Below are positions 34,102 to 42,028 of a stretch of DNA of 64,000 nt, piece after piece. The notes beneath the pieces were generated by a model. The model searched no databases. It saw nothing but the letters and a program-made list of their open reading frames with translations, and had not been told where the DNA came from. Within the stretch, counting starts at the first letter, position 1; the number at the start of each line of letters is the position of its first letter. A program made the position numbers and the translations under genes. Origin of the DNA: Gilichinskyi gelida (GTDB lineage Bacteria; Acidobacteriota; Thermoanaerobaculia; Gp7-AA8); assembly GCA_038040385.1 (NCBI GenBank), contig JBBPII010000005.1, forward strand, positions 248,001 through 312,000, read 5' to 3'.

Positions 34102-36380
34102 CCGCCCGCCCCTTCGACGACGCTCAGCGCAGGCGCGAGCTCCTGCTTCGCGTCTGCGCGGCGCTCTGGGGCCTGGCGATCGGCATCTCGCTCCTCCCCC
34201 TCTGGTCTCGCCCCGCTCCCCCCAACCAACCGCCCGGGTACATGACGACTCTCGGCATCGACGCGCACGCCTCCTTCCGCTTCGCCGCCGGCCTGATGCT
34301 GCTGCCGCTGCTCGTCGCGTTCATGACCCGCCGCACGACCGCGCTCCTCGCCCGCGACGACACCCGCGCCTGGGCGCGCAACACCTTCTGCGCGGCGACG
34401 GTCCTGGCCATCTGGTACGTGCTCAACGAGCGTAGCCCGCTGGTGATCGTCGGCGTTCCGCTGGCGGCGCTGGCGCTGGCGGTCGCGCTGCGGCGCTTCG
34501 ACGCCGGCTTCCGCCGCGGCGACATGATCCTCATCCCCACCGTCGCCGCCGTCTACATCGCTCTGCTGGACCTGATGACGAAGCCGGTGCACGTCGTGAT
34601 GCTGGCGGCCATCCTCGTGGTCTTCGCCGTGCGCTTCGCCGTCGCCGCGATTCCCCGCACCCTCCCGCCCCCCCTCGCCTTCGCCGTCGCGCCGCTGGCG
34701 CTCGCGCTGCAGACGCACGTTCTCAGCTACCGGCAGCGCCACATGCCGTGGCCGCCGCTGATCCTCGCGCTGGTCACGCCGTTCGTTCTTCGGCTGCTCG
34801 TCCCCGGCACGGCGCGCGCGCGCAAACGGCTGCGCGTCGCCATCGCGTTCGTCGTCTACCCGCTCGCGGCGTATGCCTACCTCAGCGCCATCAGCCTGCT
34901 GGCGGCCGAAGGGATGCCGCACGCTGATCTGTTCGAGGACTCGCACAACCTGCTCGCGGCATCGGAGATGCTGCGCGGCGAGAAGCCGTACCGCGACATC
35001 ATCCCGTCGCACGGGCTGATTCAGGACGGGCTCCTCCCCTACGCGTCGCTGCGCACCGGCTCGGAGACGCTCGGCCGCGCGCTCAAAGTGCGCGGGCTGG
35101 TCGGCGCGATCAACGTCATCGGCAACTACGCCGTCGCCGCAGCGGCGACCGGGAGTCCGGAGGTGGGTATCGCCACGGTGTTCCTCGGCATGATGATGGG
35201 GACCGCAGGGGGGAGTCCGCGCGTGCTCCCCGCGATCGCCACGCTGGTGGTGATCGCCGCGGCGCTGCGCAAACGCGATCCGCGATGGCTGGCGGTCGCC
35301 GGCGTTTTGGTGGTGCTCGGCATCTTCACCAGCCTCGACTTCGGCGGGGTCGCGCTGATCACCATCCTCGTCGCCGTCCTGCGCTTCCGCGGACAACGGT
35401 GGCGCGCGTTGACCTACGCCGCGATCGGCGGCGCCGGCGCGTCGATCGCCGCCTTCATCATCCTGGGCCTCTACGGCATCGCCGGCGACTTCGTGCGCGT
35501 CACGCTGTTCGAGATCGCCCCGCTGAGCGCCGTGTACGCGCTGCCGCCGTACAACATGCCGCCCGCCCTCGCCGGGATGAGCAACGTCCCCGAGGTGCTG
35601 GCGACGCTCTTCAGCAAGTCGGCGTACCTGTACGTGGCGTGGGCGCTGGTGGCCATCGCCGCGGGCGCCGCGCTGGCGCGCCCGTGGCGCGATGGCAGCC
35701 CGCGCCGCCGCGCGCGCGACGAGGCCATCCTCATCATCGCGGTCTTCACCGTCGTCACCGGCTTCTCGTACGCCGAGCGGCATCATCTCTACTGGCAATT
35801 CACGCTCGCGGCGCTGGCGGCGGCGGCGATCTTCCGCCTCTCGCGCAGCCGCGACGCGTTCGCGCGCGCATTCGTGCCGGTGGCGGTCGTGGTGGCGTTG
35901 ATGGTGGCGCAGCCGACGCAGCACATCGCCATCGCCGGCGCGCTGCGCCGCGCGCACGGCCCGATCGAGCCGGGATGGCGCGAGCTCGGTCTGCCGCGCG
36001 CGAAGGGCGCGCTCATCAACGACAGCGACGCCGCCGTCATCGACGTCGTCTACCGCTACGCCACGCCGCGCCTCGCGGACGGCGAGACGTTCTTCGACTT
36101 CAGCAATCGCGGGCTGCTCTACTTCCTCCTCGACCGCGACTGCCCCATCCGCCAGCCGGAGGGGGCGTTCTACGAGACCGAGACGTTGCAGCGGGAGGTG
36201 ATCGCGCGCATCGAGGGCAACCCCCGCGTCCGCTTCGTTCTCGTCTCCGCGGGCGTCGACGCCGCGGCGGTGGACGGCATCCCCAACTCCGCGCGCGCGC
36301 CGCTGGTGTGGGCGTACATCCAACAGCACTTCGCGCTCGATTACGAGGAGGGCGGGTTGGCATTCTGGGTTCGGCGTTAA
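34098..36380 (+). CDS. Large polytopic membrane protein, GT-C glycosyltransferase-like
   Basis: 760 residues with more than ten predicted membrane helices and a C-terminal soluble domain. ATG at 34098 overlaps the hydrolase stop (ATGA). The loop DLFEDSHNLLAASEMLRGEKPYRDIIPSHGLIQDG (about 275-310) carries an acidic/His cluster in the position of the catalytic first loop of GT-C enzymes that use polyprenyl-phosphate sugars. The C-terminal region (FFDFSNRGLLYFLLDRDCPIRQPEGAFYE) is seen in many such uncharacterised membrane transferases. Exact activity unknown. Confidence 0.65.
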   Translation: MTARPFDDAQRRRELLLRVCAALWGLAIGISLLPLWSRPAPPNQPPGYMTTLGIDAHASFRFAAGLMLLPLLVAFMTRRTTALLARDDTRAWARNTFCAATVLAIWYVLNERSPLVIVGVPLAALALAVALRRFDAGFRRGDMILIPTVAAVYIALLDLMTKPVHVVMLAAILVVFAVRFAVAAIPRTLPPPLAFAVAPLALALQTHVLSYRQRHMPWPPLILALVTPFVLRLLVPGTARARKRLRVAIAFVVYPLAAYAYLSAISLLAAEGMPHADLFEDSHNLLAASEMLRGEKPYRDIIPSHGLIQDGLLPYASLRTGSETLGRALKVRGLVGAINVIGNYAVAAAATGSPEVGIATVFLGMMMGTAGGSPRVLPAIATLVVIAAALRKRDPRWLAVAGVLVVLGIFTSLDFGGVALITILVAVLRFRGQRWRALTYAAIGGAGASIAAFIILGLYGIAGDFVRVTLFEIAPLSAVYALPPYNMPPALAGMSNVPEVLATLFSKSAYLYVAWALVAIAAGAALARPWRDGSPRRRARDEAILIIAVFTVVTGFSYAERHHLYWQFTLAALAAAAIFRLSRSRDAFARAFVPVAVVVALMVAQPTQHIAIAGALRRAHGPIEPGWRELGLPRAKGALINDSDAAVIDVVYRYATPRLADGETFFDFSNRGLLYFLLDRDCPIRQPEGAFYETETLQREVIARIEGNPRVRFVLVSAGVDAAAVDGIPNSARAPLVWAYIQQHFALDYEEGGLAFWVRR

Positions 36381-36389
36381 GATCGCAGC

Positions 36390-38912
36390 ATGACGACTGC
36401 TGACGTCGCCATCGCGCGGCAGACCGGCCTCCTGGCTCGCTTCGCCTCATTCGTCGCGGAGCGGCATCCGTTCGCGCTGCGCCCCGCGGTCGCCGCGCTC
36501 GACATCCTCACCGGATCGCAGGAGGTCGACGAGCAGAATCCCGCGGCCCTCGACGCCCTGCGCGAGCCGATGCGGCGCGTGCTGTTGCAGACGCTGTCGG
36601 ACTTCCTCTCCCCCGACGCCGCCGCCGCGCAGAAGCTGCAGCACGGCGTGCCGGAGACGACGCCCGGCGTCAGCATCAACGAGCGCCTGCACCACGCGGT
36701 CACCGAAGTAGTCGAGGCGTGCGACGGCTTCCTCCGCCGCGAGGCCATCGCCGCGTCGCTGACGCGCGAGGAGAAGATCGAGATCCTCCGCGGCATGCTC
36801 CTGACGCGCGCGACGGACAACCGCCTCAAGCAGTTCTTCACCGGCGGCGAGGTGCGCTACGGCAACGCGTCGTTCCAGGGCAAGGGCTTCCGCTCGCTCG
36901 GACAGGAGGCGATCTACGCCGCGGTGATCCGCCTCCGGCGCGGCGAAGGCGGCGACGTCATCTCCCCCATGATCCGCGACCTCGGCGCGGTCATCGGCAT
37001 GCACAACCATCCGTCGACCATCCGGATGGTGCTCAGCGCGCAGATGGGCAAAGCGGGCCCGCCGATGAACGGCAAGGACCTGCACGTCGGAGACTGGGCG
37101 CACGGCATCTTCCCGGCGATGGCGCCACTCGGATCGCCGGCGCTGACGATCGCCGGCGTGGCCATGGCGTTCGCTCTCGATGGCCGTTGGCCGTTGACCG
37201 TTGACCGAGCAGAGGCGGCCTCGGCCAACGGCCAACGGTCAACGGCGAACAACCGCGTCGCGGTCTCCTTCGTCGGCGAAGGCGCCACCTCGCTCGGCGA
37301 GTGGCACGAGGCGATCAACGCCTGCGCAGCGCGCAAGCTCCCGGCGATCTTCTGCGTGCAGAACAACCAGACCGCGCTCTCCACGCCGGTCAGCGAGCAG
37401 TCCGCGGTGCGCGTTTTCTCAGACAAAGCATCCGGCTACGGCATCCCCGCGGTGACCATCGACGGCACCGATCCCGACGCCATCGCCGCGGCCTTCGCCT
37501 GGGCCGCCGAGCGCGCGCGCGGCGGACTCGGACCGGCGCTCATCGAGCTGGTCGCCATGCGCATGTGCGGCCACGCGCACCACGACGACATGCTCTACCT
37601 CGGCAAGGACCCGCAGCCGTCGTGGTCGTATCCGCCGCTCGTCGACGGCGGGTACGCCGATCGGGAGCTGTATGAGTTCTGGTCGCGCAAGGACCCGATC
37701 GCGACGTACGCGGCGAAGCTCGGCCTCGACCTCGAGCCGCTGAAGCGCGAGGCGGAGGAGATCGTCGAGCGCGAGGCGCGAGCCGTCATCGAGGCGCCGT
37801 GGCCCGATCCGTCGGCAGCCGGCGAGGGGGTCTTCGCCGACGAGCCGCGCCGCGTGCATGTCGAGGTGCTGGAACATGTTGCGATGGATGCGTCACTACC
37901 GGAATTGGAAGCGGCGCCCCCATTCGACCCGAAGGGTAAGACGTTCCTCGAAGCGGTCATGCTCGGCGTCGGCGACGCGCTCCGCGCTGATCCCCGCACG
38001 TTCGTCTATGGCGAGGACGTTGGCGGCAAATACGGCAACGCCTTCCTTCTCCTCAAGCCGCTGCTGCGCGAATTCGGCGACCGCATCGTCAACTCCATCC
38101 TGGCCGAGGGGGCGACGGTCGGGGTGTGCATCGGCGCGGCGCTGGCCGGATGGCGGCCGATCGGCGAGATCCAGTTCAACGACTTCGTGGCCACAGGGTT
38201 CAACCAACTCGTCAACAACGCGGCGAAAATCCGCTACCGCTGGGGCGGATCGGTGCCCATGGTGCTGCGGATGCCGTGGGGCGGCCTGCGCCACGCGGGG
38301 CCGTATCACTCGCAGAACACCGAGGCGTGGTTCTATCGCGTGCCGGGACTGAAGATCGTGGCGCCGTCGACGCCGCACGACGCGCGCGCGCTCATGGCCA
38401 GCGCGGTCGCCGACCCCGATCCCGTCCTCTACTACGAGCACATCGCGCTCTATCGCGACCCGCGCGTGAAGCAGGCCCTCCCCGACCCCCCGCCCGACCC
38501 GCTGCCGATCGGCAAGGCCGCCCTGCGCCGCGCCGGCGGCGATCTGGCGGTGATTTCCTACGGCGCGTACGTGCACGTGGCCATGCGCCTGGCCGAGACG
38601 CTGGCGAAGGACGGCGTCGAATGCGCGGTCCTCGACCTCCGCTCGCTAGCGCCGCTCGACCGCGACGCGATCCTCCGCGTCGCCCGCCACTGCAACAAGG
38701 TGATGTTCATCGAGGAAGACACGCGCACCGGCTCCATCGGTGAGTCGGTCGCCGCCATCATCCAGGAGGAGGCGTTCGACTACCTCGACGCCCCCGTCCG
38801 CGTCCTCGGCGGGCTCGACACCCCCGTGCCGTACTCGCCGCCGCTGGAGGAGGAGTTCCTGGCGGGCGAAGAGCGGATCGAGCGAGCGGCGCGGGCGATG
38901 CTGCGCTACTGA
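36390..38912 (+). CDS. Fused E1 alpha-beta 2-oxoacid (branched-chain-type) dehydrogenase
   Basis: 840-residue thiamine diphosphate enzyme joining the alpha (about 120-480) and beta (about 505-840) E1 subunits of the branched-chain 2-oxoacid/acetoin-type complex. Alpha part: RATDNRLKQFF, FRSLGQEAIYAAV, RDLGAVIGMH, TPP motif GEGATSLGEWHEAIN...QNNQ (GEG instead of GDG, as in BCKDH). Beta part: VYGEDVGGKYGNAF, EGATVGVCIGAALAGWRPIGEIQFNDF, MPWGGLRHAGPYHSQNTEAWF. About 24 residues (263-287) just before the TPP motif are encoded by a hairpin repeat inserted in frame. E2/E3 genes are not in the window. Confidence 0.9.
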   Translation: MTTADVAIARQTGLLARFASFVAERHPFALRPAVAALDILTGSQEVDEQNPAALDALREPMRRVLLQTLSDFLSPDAAAAQKLQHGVPETTPGVSINERLHHAVTEVVEACDGFLRREAIAASLTREEKIEILRGMLLTRATDNRLKQFFTGGEVRYGNASFQGKGFRSLGQEAIYAAVIRLRRGEGGDVISPMIRDLGAVIGMHNHPSTIRMVLSAQMGKAGPPMNGKDLHVGDWAHGIFPAMAPLGSPALTIAGVAMAFALDGRWPLTVDRAEAASANGQRSTANNRVAVSFVGEGATSLGEWHEAINACAARKLPAIFCVQNNQTALSTPVSEQSAVRVFSDKASGYGIPAVTIDGTDPDAIAAAFAWAAERARGGLGPALIELVAMRMCGHAHHDDMLYLGKDPQPSWSYPPLVDGGYADRELYEFWSRKDPIATYAAKLGLDLEPLKREAEEIVEREARAVIEAPWPDPSAAGEGVFADEPRRVHVEVLEHVAMDASLPELEAAPPFDPKGKTFLEAVMLGVGDALRADPRTFVYGEDVGGKYGNAFLLLKPLLREFGDRIVNSILAEGATVGVCIGAALAGWRPIGEIQFNDFVATGFNQLVNNAAKIRYRWGGSVPMVLRMPWGGLRHAGPYHSQNTEAWFYRVPGLKIVAPSTPHDARALMASAVADPDPVLYYEHIALYRDPRVKQALPDPPPDPLPIGKAALRRAGGDLAVISYGAYVHVAMRLAETLAKDGVECAVLDLRSLAPLDRDAILRVARHCNKVMFIEEDTRTGSIGESVAAIIQEEAFDYLDAPVRVLGGLDTPVPYSPPLEEEFLAGEERIERAARAMLRY
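37177..37252. repeat. Heptamer-type hairpin (GTTGACC family) inserted in frame in the E1 gene
   Basis: Units GTTGGCC-GTTGACC-GTTGACC on the left, GGCCAAC-GGCCAAC-GGTCAAC-GGCGAAC on the right, around a 20-nt centre. Translation runs straight through (GRWPLTVDRAEAASANGQRS...) between FAL and RVAVSFVGEGA, where relatives have only a short link. Confidence 0.92.
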
Positions 38913-39397
38913 CGCATTCGGTCGAGGATTTCGGTCGGAACGCGCTCGCGGAGCTCGGGGTAGGTCTCGATGAGGCGCGCAATATCGGAAAGATCTTTCA
39001 ACTGCTTGCTCTGCCGGCGCGTGCTGTCCTGCGCCGCCCAGATCTTTCCATGCAGAACATCTTCGACCGCCGCAACCGGCAATTTCAGTCCGAGAACTTC
39101 CGCGGCCCGCGCGCGTTCGACGAACGAGGCATATCGAGGATCCGTCTGGATCTGCACGATCAGATCCGAGCCGGCAGCCGAAACATTCACGCTGTGCGCG
39201 AACCGCCGGACCTTGAACTCGCGGCTCAGTAGCTCTTCCGCCCTATCGACGTCCGTCATTGCCACGGCGATGTCGAGGTCGAGCGTAACGACAGGCTCGG
39301 CGTAGGCGTTGACGGCCGCGCCGCCGATCACGCAGTAATCGATGTCCGCGGTCGCCAATGCCGCCAGCACGCGATCGAGAAAATCGCTATGGTCCAT
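38906..39397 (-). CDS. Nucleotidyltransferase-fold protein (AbiEii/DUF6036-like)
   Basis: 163 residues from ATG 39397 (MDHSDFL, with GGAAGG upstream); an ATG at 39430 would add 11 residues. GGAAVNAYAEPVVTLDLDIAVAM (about 26-48) is a nucleotidyltransferase signature (GG...D.D), followed by VEDVLHGKIWAAQDSTRRQSKQLKDLSDIARLIE typical of AbiEii-like/antitoxin proteins. No partner toxin gene is adjacent. Its stop overlaps the E1 stop region by 7 nt. Confidence 0.75.
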   Translation of the reverse strand: MDHSDFLDRVLAALATADIDYCVIGGAAVNAYAEPVVTLDLDIAVAMTDVDRAEELLSREFKVRRFAHSVNVSAAGSDLIVQIQTDPRYASFVERARAAEVLGLKLPVAAVEDVLHGKIWAAQDSTRRQSKQLKDLSDIARLIETYPELRERVPTEILDRMRQ

Positions 39398-39452
39398 CGT
39401 CACCGCCTTCCAGAACTGGAGCGCGCGCATCGCGCCAGTTTACCGCCGGGCC

Positions 39453-39513
39453 GTCATCCTGAGCGCAGCGAAGGATCTCAGGCTGCGCAACTGAGACCCT
39501 TCGCTGCGCTCAG
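39453..39513. repeat. GTCATCC-type palindrome, interrupted by the IS (continues at 41018-41028)
   Basis: Left arm GTCATCCTGAGCGCAGCGAAGG...(39453 on) pairs with CCTTCGCTGCGCTCAG up to 39513; the missing last bases GGATGAC of the right arm lie on the other side of the IS at 41022-41028. Removing the IS and one CTCAG copy restores a nearly perfect 29-bp-arm hairpin. Confidence 0.92.
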
Positions 39514-41017
39514 AGGTTGTGAAGAAATCGCGTGTGCTGTGGAAATCTACCTGAGACCGTAAACTCGGTCCATGGAAGAAACGAAGGAAGCGGGGCGTGC
39601 GCGGACGATCGAAGCGAATCGGGCGCAGATGCGGTTGGTGCCGCTCGATTTGGAGGCGATGCTGGCCGAAGATCATCCGGCGCGAGCGGTGTGGGCGTTC
39701 GTCGAGTGCTTGGATCTGGGTGAGTTTTACGCTCGGATCAAGTCGCGCGAAGGGAGTGCGGGACGACCAGCGACGGACCCGCGTATTTTTCTGGCTCTCT
39801 GGATTGAGGCGACGCTCGACGGGGTGGGATCGGCACGGGAGATCGAACGCCTGTGTGCGTACCATGTGGCGTACCAATGGATCTGTGGCGGGGTGCCGGT
39901 GAACCACCACTCGTTGTCGGACTTCCGTAACCTGTCAACCGATCTGCTCAACGGACTGCTCACGCAGAGTGCGGCAAGCCTGCTCTCGCAGGGGTTGGTA
40001 GAGATGCGACGGGTAGCCCAGGACGGAATGAAAGTGCGCGCATCGGCCGGGGCGTCATCGTTCCGGACGCGGAAGCGACTCAAGGAGCTCAAGAAGATTG
40101 CCCGTGAGCAAGTTGAGAGTCTGGCAAAGGAGATCGAGGATGATCCTGGCGCGGGGAGTCAACGCGAGCAGAGTGCGCGTAAGCGAGCGGCTCAGGATCG
40201 GAAAGAACGAGTGGAGCGGGCGTTGAATGAGATGAAGGAAGTGGAAAGCCGGAAGCGATCGAACAACGGCAAGAAAAAGACCGAAGCACGCACCTCGACG
40301 ACGGATCCCGAGGCTCGGGTAATGAAGATGGCCGACGGCGGCTTTCGTCCTGCCTACAACGTCCACTTGACGACAGAGACGAAGGACAAAGTCATCGTGG
40401 GGGTCGAGGTTAACAACGCCGGAACGGACGTCCAGATGATGGTTCCTTTGGCCGAGCAAGTGGAGCAACGTCATCGGGTACGTCCCGAAGAGTGGCTCGC
40501 CGATGGAGGCTGCACCTCGCTCGGCAACATCGAGGCGATGAGCGAGCGCGGGTGCAAGGTCTTTGCTCCGATGAGGAAGAGGCAACGCGCCGATCGGAAA
40601 CCCGCGGACCTTCGTCCGACCGACAGCAAAGCCGTACAAGAGTGGCGAGAGAGGATGGAGACCGAACAGGCCAAGGCGATCTACAAGCAGCGAGGAGCGA
40701 CCTCCGAGTTGGTCAACGCTCAGCTCCGCAACAATGGGTTGCTGCGGTTCCTGGTGCGAGGCACCAAAAAGGTTCTTGCGGTCGTGCTCCTCCACGCCCT
40801 CACGCACAACATGCGGCGGGGCTGGGCGATCGCTACGCCGTAAATATCAGCTTATGCTCGTATTCGAGTGCCAACTCAATCCTCGTAGGGCCAGGCGGTG
40901 CTTTCGCTGCCTCACTCCGCTACTTCTGGTCAGCACGTTCGAAGCTCTTCCCCACACCGCCTCCCCCCGCCTCCCCCAAACACCTTTCGCTCGCAGAACT
41001 CGATTCCTTCACACCCT
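39514..41017 (+). mobile_element. IS1182-like insertion sequence, 1504 bp
   Basis: Ends are a 17-bp imperfect inverted repeat: left AGGTTGTGAAGAAATCG (39514-39530), right complement AGGGTGTGAAGGAATCG (41001-41017), 15 of 17 matching. Flanked by CTCAG on both sides (39509-39513, 41018-41022), a 5-bp target duplication within a dispersed palindrome. One transposase gene, apparently intact. About 174 bp of non-coding sequence follows the gene inside the element. Confidence 0.88.
39572..40843 (+). CDS. IS1182-family DDE transposase
   Basis: 423 residues. N-terminal domain typical of IS1182/IS5-like transposases (MRLVPLDLEAMLAEDHPARAVWAFVECLD; PATDPRIFLALWIEATLDGVGSAREIERL), catalytic first Asp in RRVAQDGMKVRASAG (about 150-165), a basic coiled insert (about 170-245), YNVHLTTETKDKVIVGVEV with the middle region and EEWLADGGCTSLGNIE (second Asp, about 308-322), and the C-terminal Glu near ELVNAQLRNNGL. 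No frameshift or stop, so transposition-competent by sequence. Confidence 0.92.
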   Translation: MEETKEAGRARTIEANRAQMRLVPLDLEAMLAEDHPARAVWAFVECLDLGEFYARIKSREGSAGRPATDPRIFLALWIEATLDGVGSAREIERLCAYHVAYQWICGGVPVNHHSLSDFRNLSTDLLNGLLTQSAASLLSQGLVEMRRVAQDGMKVRASAGASSFRTRKRLKELKKIAREQVESLAKEIEDDPGAGSQREQSARKRAAQDRKERVERALNEMKEVESRKRSNNGKKKTEARTSTTDPEARVMKMADGGFRPAYNVHLTTETKDKVIVGVEVNNAGTDVQMMVPLAEQVEQRHRVRPEEWLADGGCTSLGNIEAMSERGCKVFAPMRKRQRADRKPADLRPTDSKAVQEWRERMETEQAKAIYKQRGATSELVNAQLRNNGLLRFLVRGTKKVLAVVLLHALTHNMRRGWAIATP

Positions 41018-41018
41018 C

Positions 41019-41996
41019 TCAGGATGACGCGGAGCCCCGGTAGATCTCGCGCACCCAGGCCGCGTCGGACTCGCTCAACGCCTCTCCGCACGACGCCGCG
41101 GCGTCCACCTGCCGGCGGTTGCGCTGCCCGAGGAGCACACACGCCGTGGGGTTGCCGGCGAGGAGCGCGCCGGTGAGCGCGCAGATCACCGGCTCGGGCG
41201 TTCCGGCGAAGCGCTTCGTCACCGCCTCGCGCGCGCGCTGCATCCGGGCGATGACCTCGGCATCGTCGAACCCGGCGACGCCGCTGCGGAAGTCGCCCTC
41301 GGGAAATGTCTGCGGCGCGTCGTACTTGCCGAGCAGCAAGCCATGTTTGAGCGGTGAGAAGAAGGCGACGCCGAGGTCGTGGTCGTCGACGGTTTTCTTC
41401 AGACCGCTGGCCTCGTAGTCGTCGTCGATCACGTTGCGATAGGGCTGCACGACATCGGGATCGACGCGCTCGATGAACTTCATGATCTTGCGCGCGTTCC
41501 AGTCGGAGAGGCCGACGAAGCGTACCTTCCCCTCCTCGCGCAGCTTCCGCATCGTGGCCAGCGCGTCGTCGAAATAGACGTCGTTCGGGCCGAAGTCGCA
41601 GTGATGGAAGTAGTAGAGATCGATGACGTCGGTGCGCAGGTTGCGCAGCGACTGCTCGCATTGCGCGCGCATGAATCCCGCGTCGTAGACGTGATCGTGC
41701 GGGCCTTTGACCCAGCCGAACTTCGTGGCCAGGAAGATGTCCTCGCGCGGCAAACCCTCGGCGAACACCTCGCCGATGAGCGTCTCGGCGTGGCCGGCGC
41801 CGTAGGCGTCTGCCGTGTCCCAATGGCGGATGCCGGCGCGATGCGCTTCGACCAGCGCCTCTTTCGCCTGCCGGTCGTCGTGGCCGCTCCAGCCGACGGA
41901 GACGCCGTTGTTGACGTTCGGCCCGCCGTGGCCCCAAGTGCCGAGACTGATGGCGGAGACGTCGACGTTGGTGCGTCCGAAGCGGACCATGCGCAT
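41019..41996 (-). CDS. Aldo/keto reductase
   Basis: 325 residues, NADPH-dependent oxidoreductase fold. Catalytic Asp/Tyr in WDTADAYGAGHAE (about 56-68), Lys in FLATKFGWVK (about 87-96), His in DLYYFHHCDFG (about 124-134), and the cofactor region ACVLLGQRNRRQVD (about 289-302). Substrate unknown. The last codons and the TGA stop are supplied by the GTCATCCTGAG repeat and lie partly inside the IS target duplication, so the IS sits directly behind this gene. Confidence 0.92.
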   Translation of the reverse strand: MRMVRFGRTNVDVSAISLGTWGHGGPNVNNGVSVGWSGHDDRQAKEALVEAHRAGIRHWDTADAYGAGHAETLIGEVFAEGLPREDIFLATKFGWVKGPHDHVYDAGFMRAQCEQSLRNLRTDVIDLYYFHHCDFGPNDVYFDDALATMRKLREEGKVRFVGLSDWNARKIMKFIERVDPDVVQPYRNVIDDDYEASGLKKTVDDHDLGVAFFSPLKHGLLLGKYDAPQTFPEGDFRSGVAGFDDAEVIARMQRAREAVTKRFAGTPEPVICALTGALLAGNPTACVLLGQRNRRQVDAAASCGEALSESDAAWVREIYRGSASS

Positions 41997-42028
41997 GGCG
42001 GGCGGATGCTACACTGCCCGACCGTCCG

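Noticed and set aside
34014..36329. 771-codon open frame opposite the GT-C-like membrane protein
   Set aside because: Arg/Asp/Glu-rich antisense translation of hydrophobic codons.
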